Source: Streptomyces globisporus
GTDB taxonomy: Bacteria; Actinomycetota; Actinomycetes; Streptomycetales; Streptomycetaceae
NCBI GenBank assembly: GCA_014649555.1
Contig: BMTG01000001.1
Span: 930,001-994,000 of the forward strand
Direction: 5' to 3'
Length of the DNA: 64,000 nt
Shown: piece after piece, positions 28,189-36,991 of the stretch
Numbering within the stretch: the stretch's first letter is position 1
Layout: each line of letters begins with the position of its first letter
Position numbers and translations under genes: made by a program
The notes under the pieces: generated by a model
Database searches by the model: none
What the model saw: only the letters and a program-made list of their open reading frames with translations
Told to the model about the DNA's origin: nothing

Positions 28189-28854
28189 TTACTGCTCGGC
28201 GAGCGCCCGGAGCCTGCTGAGCGCGCGGTGCTGGGCGACCCGGACCGCACCCGGTGACATCCCGAGCATCCGTCCGGTCTCCTCGGCTGTCAGCCCCACC
28301 GCGACCCGCAGGACCAGCAGCTCGCGCTGGCTCTCCGGGAGGTTGGCGAGGAGCTTCTTCGCCCAGGCGGCATCGCTGCTGAGCAGGGCGCGCTCCTCCG
28401 GGCCGAGGGAGTCGTCGGGCCGCTCCGGCATCTCGTCGGAGGGGACGGCGGTCGACCCCGGGTGGCGCATCGCGGCGCGCTGGAGGTCGGCGACCTTGTG
28501 TCCGGCGATGGCGAAGACGAACGCTTCGAAGGGCCTGCCGGTGTCCTTGTAGCGCGGCAGCGCCATCAGCACCGCGACACAGACCTCCTGCGCGAGGTCC
28601 TCCACGAAGTGGCGAGCATCACCGGGGAGACGGTTCAGTCGGGAGCGGCAGTAGCGCAGGGCGAGGGGGTGGACGTGGGCCAGCAGATCGTGAGTGGCCT
28701 GCGCGTCTCCGTCGACGGCGCGGTGCACCAGGGCACCGATCACCGTGGTCTCGTCATCGCGCATCGAACCATGGTGCCCTGATGCCACTCGGTCCGCTGC
28801 ACCGCCTCCGGAGTTGTGCACCGAAGCGTTATGAGCGGGTGCGCCGGATGTCAT
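28189..28854 (-). CDS. shbA: ECF-type sigma factor (ShbA/SigD-like)
   Basis: A sigma-70 family factor with only regions 2 and 4. [32 protein letters not shown] is preceded by DLLAHVHPL (region 2), and [37 protein letters not shown] is the region 4 helix-turn-helix. Its place between guaB and bldM matches mycobacterial sigD and the streptomycete factor reported to drive transcription of the principal sigma gene hrdB (ShbA); I rely on memory for this. The ATG at 28854 is preceded by GGGGAGGG and gives 221 residues. A downstream ATG at 28764 (191 residues, [10 protein letters not shown]) begins where similarity to other factors begins and is a real alternative. No anti-sigma gene is adjacent. 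Confidence 0.85.
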   Translation of the reverse strand: MTSGAPAHNASVHNSGGGAADRVASGHHGSMRDDETTVIGALVHRAVDGDAQATHDLLAHVHPLALRYCRSRLNRLPGDARHFVEDLAQEVCVAVLMALPRYKDTGRPFEAFVFAIAGHKVADLQRAAMRHPGSTAVPSDEMPERPDDSLGPEERALLSSDAAWAKKLLANLPESQRELLVLRVAVGLTAEETGRMLGMSPGAVRVAQHRALSRLRALAEQ

Positions 28855-29043
28855 GTCCTGCGCCCTCCCCTTCCGCTCGACCGAATCGTTCCTGAGGAAC
28901 TCCACGACTCAAGGATGCGTCATCGGCCGGGAAGCGTCACATGGCACCGCTGGGCGGGCGCCCGGATACGGGGTGTGGAGCCGGTGGCCCGCTCCGTCCC
29001 CCGTCCGCCGGTCTGCGGACGGGGCGCGGTCCGGGCCGCGTCC

Positions 29044-29655
29044 TCAGCGGACCAGGCCCCAGCGGAATCCGAGAGCCACCGCGTGGGCACGGTCCGAGGC
29101 CCCGAGCTTCTTGAACAGGCGGCGGGCGTGGGTCTTGACCGTGTCCTCGGAGAGGAAGAGCTCCCGGCCGATCTCCGCGTTGGAGCGGCCGTGACTCATG
29201 CCTTCGAGCACCTGGATCTCCCGCGCGGTGAGCGTGGGGGCCGCCCCCATCTCGGCGGACCGCAGCCGGCGCGGGGCGAGCCGCCACGTCGGGTCGGCCA
29301 GCGCCTGGGTGACGGTGGCCCGCAGCTCGGCGCGCGAGGCGTCCTTGTGCAGATAGCCGCGGGCCCCGGCGGCGACCGCGAGCGCGACCCCGTCCAGGTC
29401 CTCGGCGACGGTCAGCATGATGATCCGGGCGCCGGGGTCGGCGGAGAGCAGTCGACGGACGGTCTCCACACCTCCCAGACCGGGCATGCGTACGTCCATC
29501 AGAATCAGATCCGAACGATCGGCGCCCCAGCGGCGGAGGACTTCCTCGCCGTTGGCCGCGGTCGTCACGCGCTCGACGCCGGGCACGGTGGCCACCGCGC
29601 GACGGAGCGCTTCTCGGGCAAGCGGGGAGTCGTCGCAGACGAGGACGGATGTCAT
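29044..29655 (-). CDS. bldM: BldM, orphan response regulator of development
   Basis: A 203-residue NarL/FixJ-type response regulator. MTSVLVCDDSPLAREALRRA starts the receiver domain; Asp54 in ILMDVRMPG is the usual phosphorylation site, and HKDAS carries the conserved lysine. The C-terminal LuxR helix-turn-helix contains LTAREIQVLEGMSHGRSNAEI and TVKTHARRLFKKLG. Sequence and location next to whiD identify it as BldM, which is needed for aerial hyphae. Published work describes BldM homodimers and BldM-WhiI heterodimers acting on different gene groups, with Asp54 phosphorylation not required. No histidine kinase gene is adjacent. A promoter matching the BldN sigma consensus lies upstream at 29779-29806. 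The ATG at 29655 was chosen over an upstream start because it begins the receiver fold. Confidence 0.96.
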   Translation of the reverse strand: MTSVLVCDDSPLAREALRRAVATVPGVERVTTAANGEEVLRRWGADRSDLILMDVRMPGLGGVETVRRLLSADPGARIIMLTVAEDLDGVALAVAAGARGYLHKDASRAELRATVTQALADPTWRLAPRRLRSAEMGAAPTLTAREIQVLEGMSHGRSNAEIGRELFLSEDTVKTHARRLFKKLGASDRAHAVALGFRWGLVR

Positions 29656-29778
29656 GACCGTCCTCCGCAGCTGATGCGCGTCACCTTGAGCCTCCAGGCT
29701 GATACAAGTCGTCACCTGTGCGGTTGACCCCCTCGGACATGTGCCCGAGCCGGATATCCGTCAACCGCATCCGTTCCC

Positions 29779-29806
29779 TTAACGACGGTCACTCGAAAGA
29801 GTTACG
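29779..29806 (-). promoter_or_regulatory. BldN-type promoter of bldM
   Basis: Reading on the minus strand, CGTAAC (29806-29801) and CGTTAA (29784-29779) are 16 bases apart. This closely matches the consensus I recall for the developmental ECF sigma factor BldN (CGTAAC, then CGTTGA), which is known to drive bldM. The predicted start is about 115 bases before the bldM ATG. Confidence 0.7.
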
Positions 29807-29864
29807 GGTCGTGCGACCGGGTTCGGCACTCTACGTGAAGGCCCGAATACGGAGGAGAACGGCG

Positions 29865-29879
29865 CGGGTGATTCACCCG
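29865..29879. promoter_or_regulatory. BldD-box-like palindrome upstream of bldM and whiD
   Basis: CGGGTGATTCACCCG is a perfect palindrome with a one-base centre. Its GTGA-TCAC core resembles the BldD operator described for early developmental genes. It lies about 60 bases upstream of the BldN-type bldM promoter. It is one of several signals in the 453-base bldM-whiD gap. Confidence 0.45.
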
Positions 29880-29972
29880 TCAACCGAATCTTCACTCCCC
29901 GGCATGCCCTATTTGGCAGCTTTTCTTCCCTTTTGAGGGTGTCTGTGGCTAGATTCGCAATCAGTCATATTT

Positions 29973-29995
29973 ACATCTACTAGCACCGTAGATGT
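29973..29995. promoter_or_regulatory. Perfect inverted repeat upstream of whiD
   Basis: ACATCTAC and GTAGATGT, separated by seven bases, form a 23-base inverted repeat about 115 bases before the whiD start. It is AT-rich for this genome and is either an operator or a transcript hairpin. I could not match it to a named binding motif or place a convincing whiD promoter. Confidence 0.45.
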
Positions 29996-30108
29996 ACGGT
30001 CGAGACTTCGGTCACACCGATCAGAGACGGTCCGAACACAGCAGGCCGTCAATCACAGACGGTCGAGGATGCCGCTTCCGACGCAGCACAGCTCCGAGGG
30101 GACAAGCA

Positions 30109-30450
30109 ATGGCAGATTTCTCCCGCCTTCCCGGACCCAACGCAGACCTGTGGGACTGGCAGCTGCTCGCCGCCTGCCGAGGCGTGGACAGCTCCCTGTT
30201 CTTCCACCCGGAGGGTGAGCGCGGCGCGGCGCGGAGCGCCCGCGAGACCTCCGCGAAGGAGGTGTGCATGCGCTGCCCGGTACGGGCCGAGTGCGCGGCC
30301 CACGCCCTGGCCGTTCGGGAGCCCTACGGCGTGTGGGGCGGCCTGACGGAGGACGAGCGCGAGGAGCTGATGGGCCGGGCCAGAACCCGGCTGATCAGCG
30401 CGGCGCCCTCCGGGGTTCCCGCCGCCGGACCGGGCTCCGGCGCCACCTGA
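30109..30450 (+). CDS. whiD: WhiD, Wbl-family iron-sulphur developmental regulator
   Basis: A 113-residue WhiB-like protein. Cysteines 23, 53, 56 and 62 (LAACRGVDS; EVCMRCPVRAEC) are the four ligands of the oxygen- and NO-sensitive [4Fe-4S] cluster. GVWGG followed by LTEDEREEL is the Wbl turn motif, and a basic tail (RARTRL) ends the core. Sequence and position beside bldM identify it as WhiD, needed for late spore maturation in Streptomyces; the mycobacterial counterpart is WhiB3. Wbl proteins act by binding region 4 of the principal sigma factor. GAGGGG lies eight bases before the ATG. It is transcribed divergently from bldM. Confidence 0.96.
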   Translation: MADFSRLPGPNADLWDWQLLAACRGVDSSLFFHPEGERGAARSARETSAKEVCMRCPVRAECAAHALAVREPYGVWGGLTEDEREELMGRARTRLISAAPSGVPAAGPGSGAT

Positions 30451-30605
30451 CACCCGTACGACCCAACGCAGCGCAGAAACGTTTCTTCGACACCTTCAGC
30501 CATCCGGCCCGCGACCGGCCGCGGCGGGCGTCCACGTGCGCGACGGGCCCCGCAGGACGGGAGTGCGTCGCGCCCTCCTTAAGGACGCGTGCGCGTCGCG
30601 TGGTC

Positions 30606-31496
30606 TCAGCGGGCTGCGGTCCGCGCCAGCTGGTCCAGGGTGGCCGCCACCGCCGGGACCCGGGCCAGGTCCGGCAGGGTCAGCGCGACGATCTCCCGCT
30701 CGATCGCGGGCTCGACCGGCACCGCCCTGGCCCCCTTGGGGCGTACCGACTCGACGGCCAGCTCCGGCAGCACCGCCACGCCTAGCCCGGCCCCGACGAG
30801 GCCCATCACCGCCGGGTAGTCGTCGGTGGCGAAGTCGATGCGCGGGGCGAAGCCGGACTCCTCGCAGACCTCGACCAGCTGGCGGCGGCAGCGCGGGCAG
30901 CCCGCGATCCAGGACTCGTCGGCCAGTTCGCCGATGGACACGCTCGGCGCCTCCGCCAGCCGGTGCCCCTCCGGGAGGAGGCCGATCAGCCGGTCGGTGA
31001 GCAGCGGCCGGACCACCAGGTCGTCCCATTCGCCGCCGGTCGCCCCGTAACGGAAGGCCAGGGCGATATCGCAGTCGCCGTCGCGCAGCAGGTCCACCGA
31101 GCGCGGCGGCTCGGCCTCGACGAGCGAGACGCGGGTGCCGGGGTGGTCGGCGCGCAGGGCGGCCAGCGCGCCCGGGACCAGGGTGGAGCTGCCGCTCGGG
31201 AAGGAGACCAGCCGGACCCGGCCGGCCCGCAGTCCGGCGATGGCGGCGACCTCCTCCTCGGCGGCGGTCAGCCCCGCGAGGATGCCGGAGGCGTGCCGCA
31301 CCAGGGCCTCACCGGCCTGGGTGAGGCGCATCTCGCGTCCGGTGCGGATCAGCAGCGTGGTGCCGGCGGAGGCCTCCAGGGCCTTCATCTGCTGACTGAC
31401 GGCGGGCTGGGTGCAGCCCAGTTCGCGGGCGGCGGCGGAGAACGAGCCGGTGGTGGACACGGCGCGCAGGACACGGAGGTGGCGAGCTTCGATCAC
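30606..31496 (-). CDS. LysR-family transcriptional regulator
   Basis: A 296-residue LysR regulator. The N-terminal winged helix-turn-helix begins MIEARHLRVLRAVSTTGSFS and contains AARELGCTQPAVSQQMKALE. The effector-binding domain (about 90-296) has LVSFPSGSSTLVPGAL and the late motif GLVGAGLGVAVLPELAVE. AGCPRCRRQL near residue 195 contains two cysteines that might sense redox state, though this is only a suggestion. It is divergent from the MOSC-domain gene with 80 bases between them; an AAGAA-A-TTCTT palindrome at 31508-31518 in this gap is a possible operator. The MOSC gene is therefore its likely target besides itself. Confidence 0.9.
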   Translation of the reverse strand: MIEARHLRVLRAVSTTGSFSAAARELGCTQPAVSQQMKALEASAGTTLLIRTGREMRLTQAGEALVRHASGILAGLTAAEEEVAAIAGLRAGRVRLVSFPSGSSTLVPGALAALRADHPGTRVSLVEAEPPRSVDLLRDGDCDIALAFRYGATGGEWDDLVVRPLLTDRLIGLLPEGHRLAEAPSVSIGELADESWIAGCPRCRRQLVEVCEESGFAPRIDFATDDYPAVMGLVGAGLGVAVLPELAVESVRPKGARAVPVEPAIEREIVALTLPDLARVPAVAATLDQLARTAAR

Positions 31497-31576
31497 CCCC
31501 TCATCATAAGAAATTCTTGGAGGAGGGGCGAATTAATGATGCGTTTCTTTGGGTCAGGGGCGGTTAGCGTAGCCGC

Positions 31577-32245
31577 ATGCAGCTGCTCACCGTGAACATC
31601 GGCCGTCTCCGCCCCAACGCCCGGACCGACGGTCCGAACGGCCTCTCCGGGATCGACAAGCGCCCGGTGGAGGGCCCCGTGGAGGTGCGCGATCCCGGGC
31701 CCAAGGGCGTCGGCGGCAGCGGTCTTTCCGGTGACGCGGTGAGCGATCTGCGCCATCACGGCGGCAGCGACCAGGCGGTGTACGCCTTCGCCCGCGAGGA
31801 TCTGGACGCCTGGGAGCGGGAGCTGGGCGGCCGGACGCTGGCCAACGGGGTGTTCGGCGAGAATCTCACGACCCTGGGTCTCGACGTCAGCGGTGCGCTG
31901 ATCGGCGAGCGCTGGCGGGTGGGGGCGGACCTGGTGCTGGAGGTGACCTCCGGGCGGATCCCGTGCCGGACCTTCGCCGAGCATGTCGGGGAGCAGGGGT
32001 GGGTCAAGCGCTTCACCCAGCGGGGCGTGACCGGCGCGTATCTGCGGGTGATCGACCCGGGCACGGTCCGCGCCGGGGACCCCGTCGAGATCGTGCACCG
32101 GCCGGACCACGGGATCACCGCCGCCCTGCAGTTCCGGGCGTCGACGACCGAACGCACCCTGCTGCCCTCCCTGCTGGCGGCCGGGGAGGCGCTGCACCCC
32201 GAGGCACTGCGCAAGGCCCGGGAGTACGCGGCACAGCAGGGCTGA
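31577..32245 (+). CDS. MOSC domain protein (YiiM-like)
   Basis: A 222-residue MOSC-domain protein. RHHGGSDQAVYAF (60-72), NGVFGENLTTLGLDV (about 90) and SGRIPCRTFAEHVG with Cys130 are the family landmarks; the cysteine is the presumed sulphur or molybdenum-cofactor ligand. The C-terminal helical part (about 170-222) resembles the YiiM extension. Related proteins such as YiiM and mARC reduce N-hydroxylated compounds using molybdenum cofactor. Whether this one does so is unknown. Cytoplasmic. It is divergent from the LysR gene, which probably controls it. Confidence 0.88.
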   Translation: MQLLTVNIGRLRPNARTDGPNGLSGIDKRPVEGPVEVRDPGPKGVGGSGLSGDAVSDLRHHGGSDQAVYAFAREDLDAWERELGGRTLANGVFGENLTTLGLDVSGALIGERWRVGADLVLEVTSGRIPCRTFAEHVGEQGWVKRFTQRGVTGAYLRVIDPGTVRAGDPVEIVHRPDHGITAALQFRASTTERTLLPSLLAAGEALHPEALRKAREYAAQQG

Positions 32246-32414
32246 GGGCCGGGCGGGAAGCCTTCGGAGGAGCGGTGGGTGACACGGCGTCACCCGCGAC
32301 CCGGTTCACGGGGCGTTGACCGGGAACTGGATCGTCCGGCGACGCGTCCACCACCAGTGACCCGCGCCCGAGAATCGGGCTTCGCGCCGAGTGGCACGTC
32401 TTGAGGGGAAGACC

Positions 32415-34004
32415 ATGCCCGATCCGCAGCAGCCCTGGTACACGCCGGGCCCGCCGCAGCAGCCCGTTCCCGGTAACCCGTACGCCTCGGGGGGCGACGT
32501 GCAAGAGGGCTTCGGGTCCCAGGGGTTCGGGCCGCCGACGCCCCCGCCCCCGCGTCGCCGCTTCGGCCGGGGGCCGGTCGTCGCCGCCGTCGTCGCGCTG
32601 GCGCTCGTCATCGTGGCGGGCGGGGTGTACGGCCTCACCGACCGGGGACGGGACGAGCCCACGAAACCCGTGGCGAAGAAGTCGCCCGGCCCTTCCGGTT
32701 CGGCGTCCCCGTCCGGTACGCCCGCGGCCGGCGCTCCGGAACTGAGCCACATTCCGACGACGAAGGAGGTCGCGGCCGCGCGGAAGCCGGGCGAGGCGTC
32801 GGCGTGGATAGCCGACGACACGACCGATATCCCGAAGCAGATCAACCCGGTCCACGACCTGTGGATCGTCGGCGACACCGCTGTCCAGGCGCTGTACCGG
32901 AAGGTGACGGCCTACCGGCTCTCGGACGGCGCCGAGGTCTGGAGTGTGACGCTCCCCTCCGCCGTGTGCGAGACCCCGGCCAACCCCACGCCCGACGGCA
33001 AGGTCGTCGTCTTCCGGCACGAGAGGCCCGACAACGAGCGGGGCAATCGCTGCAACCAGATGCAGATGATCGATCTGAAGACCGGGAAGCAGGGGTGGCA
33101 GAAGAAGCTCGACGAGCCCGGTGACGAGGTCGACACGCTCATCGTCTACAGCGCCATCAGCGGCGACGTCCTCTCGGCCGCCCGGGGCCAACGGGCCGTC
33201 ACCTACCGGATGAGCGACGGGAGCAGGCTCCACAAGGTCCCCTCGGAGAAGAAGGGGGCGTGCTTCCCCACCGGAGTGGCGGGCGGCGCCGACCGGCTGC
33301 TGGTGAGTTCCGACTGCATGGTCTCCATGGACCGGAGCAAGAACTACGGCCAGCTGCGCGAGTTCGATCCCCGGACCGGCAAGCTCCTGTGGCGCTACCG
33401 GACGAAGACCGGCTGGAGCTTCGGCGCCCTGATCTCCATGGACCCGGTCGTCTTCACCGTCTACAACAACGAGGACACCGCGAAGGACTGGCGGATCACG
33501 GTCCTGGACCCCAAGGGCAAGCACCGCGTCACCTTCGACGCCCGGGACAAGGGGTTCGAGCACTGTGCCGGAGACGGGGGCGGCGATGACATCCAGCCCT
33601 GCCGGGGCGCCTCGGTCGACAAGGGCCTCATCATGCTGGGCGGCCAGGACCAGGTCGGCGCGTACGACGTGGAGACCGGGAAGTTCCTGTGGGGCGTCAA
33701 GTCCGACGATCTTCGCCACCTGTATGCGCTGCGCGCCGAGGACGGCAGGTCGATGCGCATCTACGAGGCGGCGAATTCGCGTGAGCCCGGCCGGACCTTC
33801 CTGATGGGCCCGCGCGGCGCCGGCACGGAGACCGAGGTCGTGAAGCATCCGGCGGCGACCGCCGCGTGGGAGTACGAGATGTTCATGGGGCACACGGCCT
33901 ACGTCGACGGACGGCTGGTCCTGACGTCGACGCACATGAGCGGGGACGAGAACAAGAAGCCCGTGCGCGAGGCCCGCATGCTGTCCTTCGCCGCCTCACC
34001 CTGA
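32415..34004 (+). CDS. Membrane-anchored PQQ-type beta-propeller protein
   Basis: The ATG at 32415, behind GAGGGG, gives 529 residues. A Pro/Gln-rich cytoplasmic tail (1-55) leads to one membrane helix (about 56-77, VVAAVVALALVIVAGGVYGL), so most of the protein lies outside the membrane. The outer part has repeated blades with D-x-x-T-G-K-x-x-W motifs (for example IDLKTGKQGW, FDPRTGKLLW and YDVETGKFLW), typical of PQQ-binding-like or WD-like propellers. No catalytic calcium site for PQQ dehydrogenases is obvious, so a sensing or scaffolding role is more likely than catalysis. Paired cysteines in the loops may form disulphides. It has no clear operon partner. Confidence 0.82.
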   Translation: MPDPQQPWYTPGPPQQPVPGNPYASGGDVQEGFGSQGFGPPTPPPPRRRFGRGPVVAAVVALALVIVAGGVYGLTDRGRDEPTKPVAKKSPGPSGSASPSGTPAAGAPELSHIPTTKEVAAARKPGEASAWIADDTTDIPKQINPVHDLWIVGDTAVQALYRKVTAYRLSDGAEVWSVTLPSAVCETPANPTPDGKVVVFRHERPDNERGNRCNQMQMIDLKTGKQGWQKKLDEPGDEVDTLIVYSAISGDVLSAARGQRAVTYRMSDGSRLHKVPSEKKGACFPTGVAGGADRLLVSSDCMVSMDRSKNYGQLREFDPRTGKLLWRYRTKTGWSFGALISMDPVVFTVYNNEDTAKDWRITVLDPKGKHRVTFDARDKGFEHCAGDGGGDDIQPCRGASVDKGLIMLGGQDQVGAYDVETGKFLWGVKSDDLRHLYALRAEDGRSMRIYEAANSREPGRTFLMGPRGAGTETEVVKHPAATAAWEYEMFMGHTAYVDGRLVLTSTHMSGDENKKPVREARMLSFAASP

Positions 34005-34111
34005 CCCCTGCTGGGGGTTCTCCCCCGGCCGGACCGTAGGGGCCCGGTCGGGGGCGGTTCAGGGCTCTGCCCCATGCCCGGGGGCCGCTCGCGCTGCCGA
34101 AGACGTGCGGG

Positions 34112-34849
34112 GTGGACGATCTGCCGGTGAAGGTGCAGGACGTCACCTTCGACGGCGCGACGTTCGACCACGGGCACCGGTTCCTGGCCGACACCGGCTT
34201 CCTGGGCGAGCGGACGATGGTGAACGGCACGCTCGACCCGTACGCCGAGGTCGGCGACGAGCGCGTACGGCTGCGCCTGCTCAGCGCGTCGACCGCCCGT
34301 ATCTACACCTTCGGCTTCGACGACGACCGGGCCTTCGACCTCGTGGGGACGGACGGCGGCTGCTGGCGGCGCCCCTCCCCCGGGGTGCCGGACCGGCCGG
34401 CCGTGGACCGGGGGCTTGAGCTTCCGGAGGCCGACGACGCGGTGCGCAGCCGCCACTTCGAGGTGCGCAGGTCCGGGATCAACGGGCAGCCGATGGCGAT
34501 GGACCGGATCGACGAGACGGTCACCCGGGGCACGACGGAGGTGTGGACGCTGCGCAACGGCGGCGACATGACGCACAACTTCCATGTGCACGACGTGCAG
34601 TTCCGGGTGCTGGACGTGAACGGGGAGCGGCCCGAGCCCGCGTTGCGGGACCGTAAGGACACCGTGGCGGTACCGATGGGCGCGACCGTGCGGATCGCTC
34701 TGCGGTTCGACGGCCCCGCCGATCCCGATGTCCCGTATATGTACCACTGTCATCTGCTGTCCCACGAGGACGACGGGGTGATGGGCCAGTTCGTGGTGGT
34801 GGGGAAGGGGCAGCGGGCGGGTGAGGTGCCGGACCATGCGGGGCACTAA
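34112..34849 (+). pseudogene. Multicopper oxidase remnant
   Basis: The reading frame of about 245 codons corresponds to the second half of a CueO/bilirubin-oxidase-like multicopper oxidase. Copper motifs of the last domain are intact: HNFHVHDVQF and YHCHLLSHEDDGVMGQF. The first cupredoxin domain, with its HxH copper ligands, is missing. A stretch of perhaps 60 residues also seems lost after DLVGTDGG, where the normal domain-2 strands are replaced by CWRRPSPGVPDR. Similarity continues upstream of the GTG at 34112 (LPKTCGVDDLPV, from about 34094) without a start codon or binding site, which points to a truncated gene. It cannot build a working trinuclear copper centre alone. The overlap region just precedes the SDR start. 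Confidence 0.72.
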
Positions 34850-34859
34850 CGTGCCGCGT

Positions 34860-35633
34860 ATGACGACTGCACTGATCACAGGCGCGACGGCGGGTATCGG
34901 GGCCGCGTTCGCGCGGCGGCTCGCGGCGCAGGGGCACAACCTGGTGCTGGTGGCGCGGGACACCGCTCGGCTGCGCGAACAGGCCACGGAACTGCACGAC
35001 CGGCACGGCATCGAGGCCGAGGTCCTGAGCGCCGACCTGGCCACGGACGGCGGTATCGAGGCGGTCGAGAAGCGGCTCGCGGACCGCAGGCACCCGATCG
35101 ACCTGCTGGTCAACAACGCCGGGTTCGGCAACAAGGGGCGCTTCCTGGAGGTGTCCATGGCCGATGAGCTGACGATGCTGAAGGTGCACTGCGAGGCGGT
35201 CCTGCGGCTGACCTCGGCGGCGGTCGCCGGGATGCGGGAGCGGGGCCGGGGCGGGGTCGTCAATGTGGCGTCCGTCGCGGCGTTCGTGCCGCGCGGTACA
35301 TACGGGGCGTCGAAGTCCTGGGTCGTGCAGTTCACCCAGGGCGCGGCGCGGGACCTGGCCGGGTCGGGGGTGCGGCTGATGGCGCTGTGCCCCGGGTTCG
35401 TGCGGACGGAGTTCCACGAACGGGCCGGGATGGGCACGGACAACATCCCGAACTGGATGTGGCTCGACGCGGACAAGCTGGTGGCGTCCGCGCTGACGGA
35501 TCTGACCCGGGGGAAGACGGTGTCGATCCCGGACCCGCGCTACAAGGCGCTGATGGGGCTGGTCAAGGTCGCGCCGCGGGGGCTGCTCGGCGGGGTCACC
35601 TCGCGGACGGGCCGCAAGTACGGGCCGCAGTAG
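34860..35633 (+). CDS. Short-chain dehydrogenase/reductase
   Basis: A 257-residue classical SDR. ALITGATAGIGAAFARRLA is the nucleotide-binding motif. LLVNNAGFGNKG is the conserved NNAG region, and the catalytic triad is Ser in NVASVAAF plus YGASK. The arginine after the beta2 strand (VLVARDTARL) suggests NADPH preference. RYKALMGLVKVAPRG near the C-terminus resembles the membrane-associating tail of acyl-lipid SDRs such as YqjQ/DltE-like proteins. It starts 11 bases after the multicopper oxidase remnant. The substrate is unknown. Downstream (35640-35760) are short imperfect direct repeats of CGGTACGCGG with no gene. Confidence 0.88.
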   Translation: MTTALITGATAGIGAAFARRLAAQGHNLVLVARDTARLREQATELHDRHGIEAEVLSADLATDGGIEAVEKRLADRRHPIDLLVNNAGFGNKGRFLEVSMADELTMLKVHCEAVLRLTSAAVAGMRERGRGGVVNVASVAAFVPRGTYGASKSWVVQFTQGAARDLAGSGVRLMALCPGFVRTEFHERAGMGTDNIPNWMWLDADKLVASALTDLTRGKTVSIPDPRYKALMGLVKVAPRGLLGGVTSRTGRKYGPQ

Positions 35634-35784
35634 GCGGCCTGTCCGGCTCGGTACGCGGCCTGTCCGCCTCGGTACGCGGTACGGGAGCCGTACGGGAGTT
35701 GGTCGGCCCCGCCCGTGTCCGGCCGCCTCGGTACGCGGTACGGGCGGGTCCCGCCCTCTCCCGTGTCCGGCCGCCCTGTGATCG

Positions 35785-35816
35785 AATGATCGCCCGTTGC
35801 TCAGGGTTCGATCATT
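35785..35816. promoter_or_regulatory. Candidate autoregulatory operator of the DeoR/LacI hybrid regulator
   Basis: AATGATCG (35785-35792) and CGATCATT (35809-35816) form an inverted pair separated by 16 bases, 23 bases before the regulator's GTG start. The same octamer occurs twice ahead of the transporter genes (36992-37010), linking both sites to one regulator. Confidence 0.6.
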
Positions 35817-35838
35817 TCTGCTCCAGGGGGCTGTCTCC

Positions 35839-36969
35839 GTGCGCGAAGGTGCTGCTGAACGTCATGACCGGTTGCTGAACCTGGTGCGCGAGCGCGGCAC
35901 CGTACGGGTCTCCGACCTGGCGGACCGGCTCGGCGTCGCCACCGTCACCGCCCGGCGCGACGTCGAGGCGCTGGCCTCCCGGGGGCTGCTGGAGCGGGCG
36001 CACGGTTCGGTGTCCTGGCCGGCCGAACGGGGCCCGGCCGGTACGCCGGTGGGCGGCGGCCCCGTGATCGGGATGCTGGCCCCGGCCGCCGCCTACTACT
36101 TCGCCGAGGTGATCCGGGGTGCGCACGAGGCGGCCGCCCGGCTCGGCGCGCGGCTGATTCTGCGGGTCACCGACTACCGTCCCGAGGACGACGCGGCGCA
36201 CGCGGCCGGGCTGCTGGCGGCCGGGGCGCAGGGGCTGCTGCTGGCGCCGAGCTGGACGGCGCCGGACCACCCCGAGCGGTACGGCGAGTGGATAGCCCGG
36301 CTGCCCGGCGAGAAGGTGCTGGTGGAGCGCGAGGGCGTGCCGGGCGGTCCGCTGGAGGGCCTGGACCGGGTGGTCTCCGACCACGCGCACGGGGTGCTGC
36401 TCGCCGTACGGCATCTGGTGCGGCTGGGCCATGGGACGCCGATGCTGGTGGCCCGCTCGGACAGCCCGACGGCGCAGGCGGTGCGCGCCGGGTTCACGCG
36501 GGCGCTGGCCGTGCTCGGGCTCGGGCTCGCCGGGACGGAACCGCTGATCACGACGGTCTCCGGCGACCGCGATCCGGCGCCCTTCGAGCGGTCGGCGCTG
36601 GCACTGCGTGACGCCGTGCGCGCGGGGCGGGCGAGTTCGGTGCTGGTCCACAACGACGAGGACGCCATCCGGCTGGTGCGCCGGCTGGCGGAGCTGGGCG
36701 TGCGGGTCCCGGAGGACCTGGCGCTGATCACGTACGACGACGAGGTGGCGGCGCTCGCCGACACCCCGCTGAGCGCGGTGGCCCCGCCCAAGCGGGACGT
36801 GGGGCGCAGTGCGGCGGAGCTGCTGGTGGAGCGGTTGTCGGGGCCCCGGTATCCGGGCGGGGACGGGCGGCCGCCCCGGCGGCATGTGGCGCTGCTGCCG
36901 GCGCTGCGGGTGCGGGAGTCCTGCGGTCGGCCGGGGGCGGACGACGCCGACCGTCTTACGGCGGTCTGA
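35839..36969 (+). CDS. Transcriptional regulator: DeoR-type HTH with LacI-type sensor domain
   Basis: The GTG at 35839 has AGGGGG eight bases upstream and gives 376 residues. The N-terminus (about 5-60) is a DeoR-type winged helix, RHDRLLNLVRERGTVRVSDLADRLGVATVTARRDVEAL. The rest (about 75-350) is a periplasmic-binding-protein-like sensor as in LacI/GalR, with PVIGMLAPAAAYYFAEVIRGA and LITYDDEVAALADTPLSAVAPPKRDVG. Such hybrids are known in actinobacteria as sugar-responsive repressors. The gene stands directly ahead of a sugar importer. Matching octamer sites precede both units, so it probably represses the importer and itself until a sugar binds. Confidence 0.9.
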   Translation: MREGAAERHDRLLNLVRERGTVRVSDLADRLGVATVTARRDVEALASRGLLERAHGSVSWPAERGPAGTPVGGGPVIGMLAPAAAYYFAEVIRGAHEAAARLGARLILRVTDYRPEDDAAHAAGLLAAGAQGLLLAPSWTAPDHPERYGEWIARLPGEKVLVEREGVPGGPLEGLDRVVSDHAHGVLLAVRHLVRLGHGTPMLVARSDSPTAQAVRAGFTRALAVLGLGLAGTEPLITTVSGDRDPAPFERSALALRDAVRAGRASSVLVHNDEDAIRLVRRLAELGVRVPEDLALITYDDEVAALADTPLSAVAPPKRDVGRSAAELLVERLSGPRYPGGDGRPPRRHVALLPALRVRESCGRPGADDADRLTAV

Positions 36970-36991
36970 CCCCTTTCACCCCTCCTCGAAT

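Noticed and set aside
30451-30605. GCGCGACG/CGTCGCGC inverted segments after whiD, considered as a structured RNA.
   Set aside because: Only one 8-bp stem with a loop of over 20 bases is visible. It may serve as a weak terminator, but the evidence was too thin to list.
35634-35780. Repeated CGGTACGCGGTACGGG segments after the SDR gene, considered as an attachment site or mobile-element end.
   Set aside because: The repeats are short and imperfect, and no integrase, transposase or tRNA gene is near. They are better explained as local low-complexity sequence.
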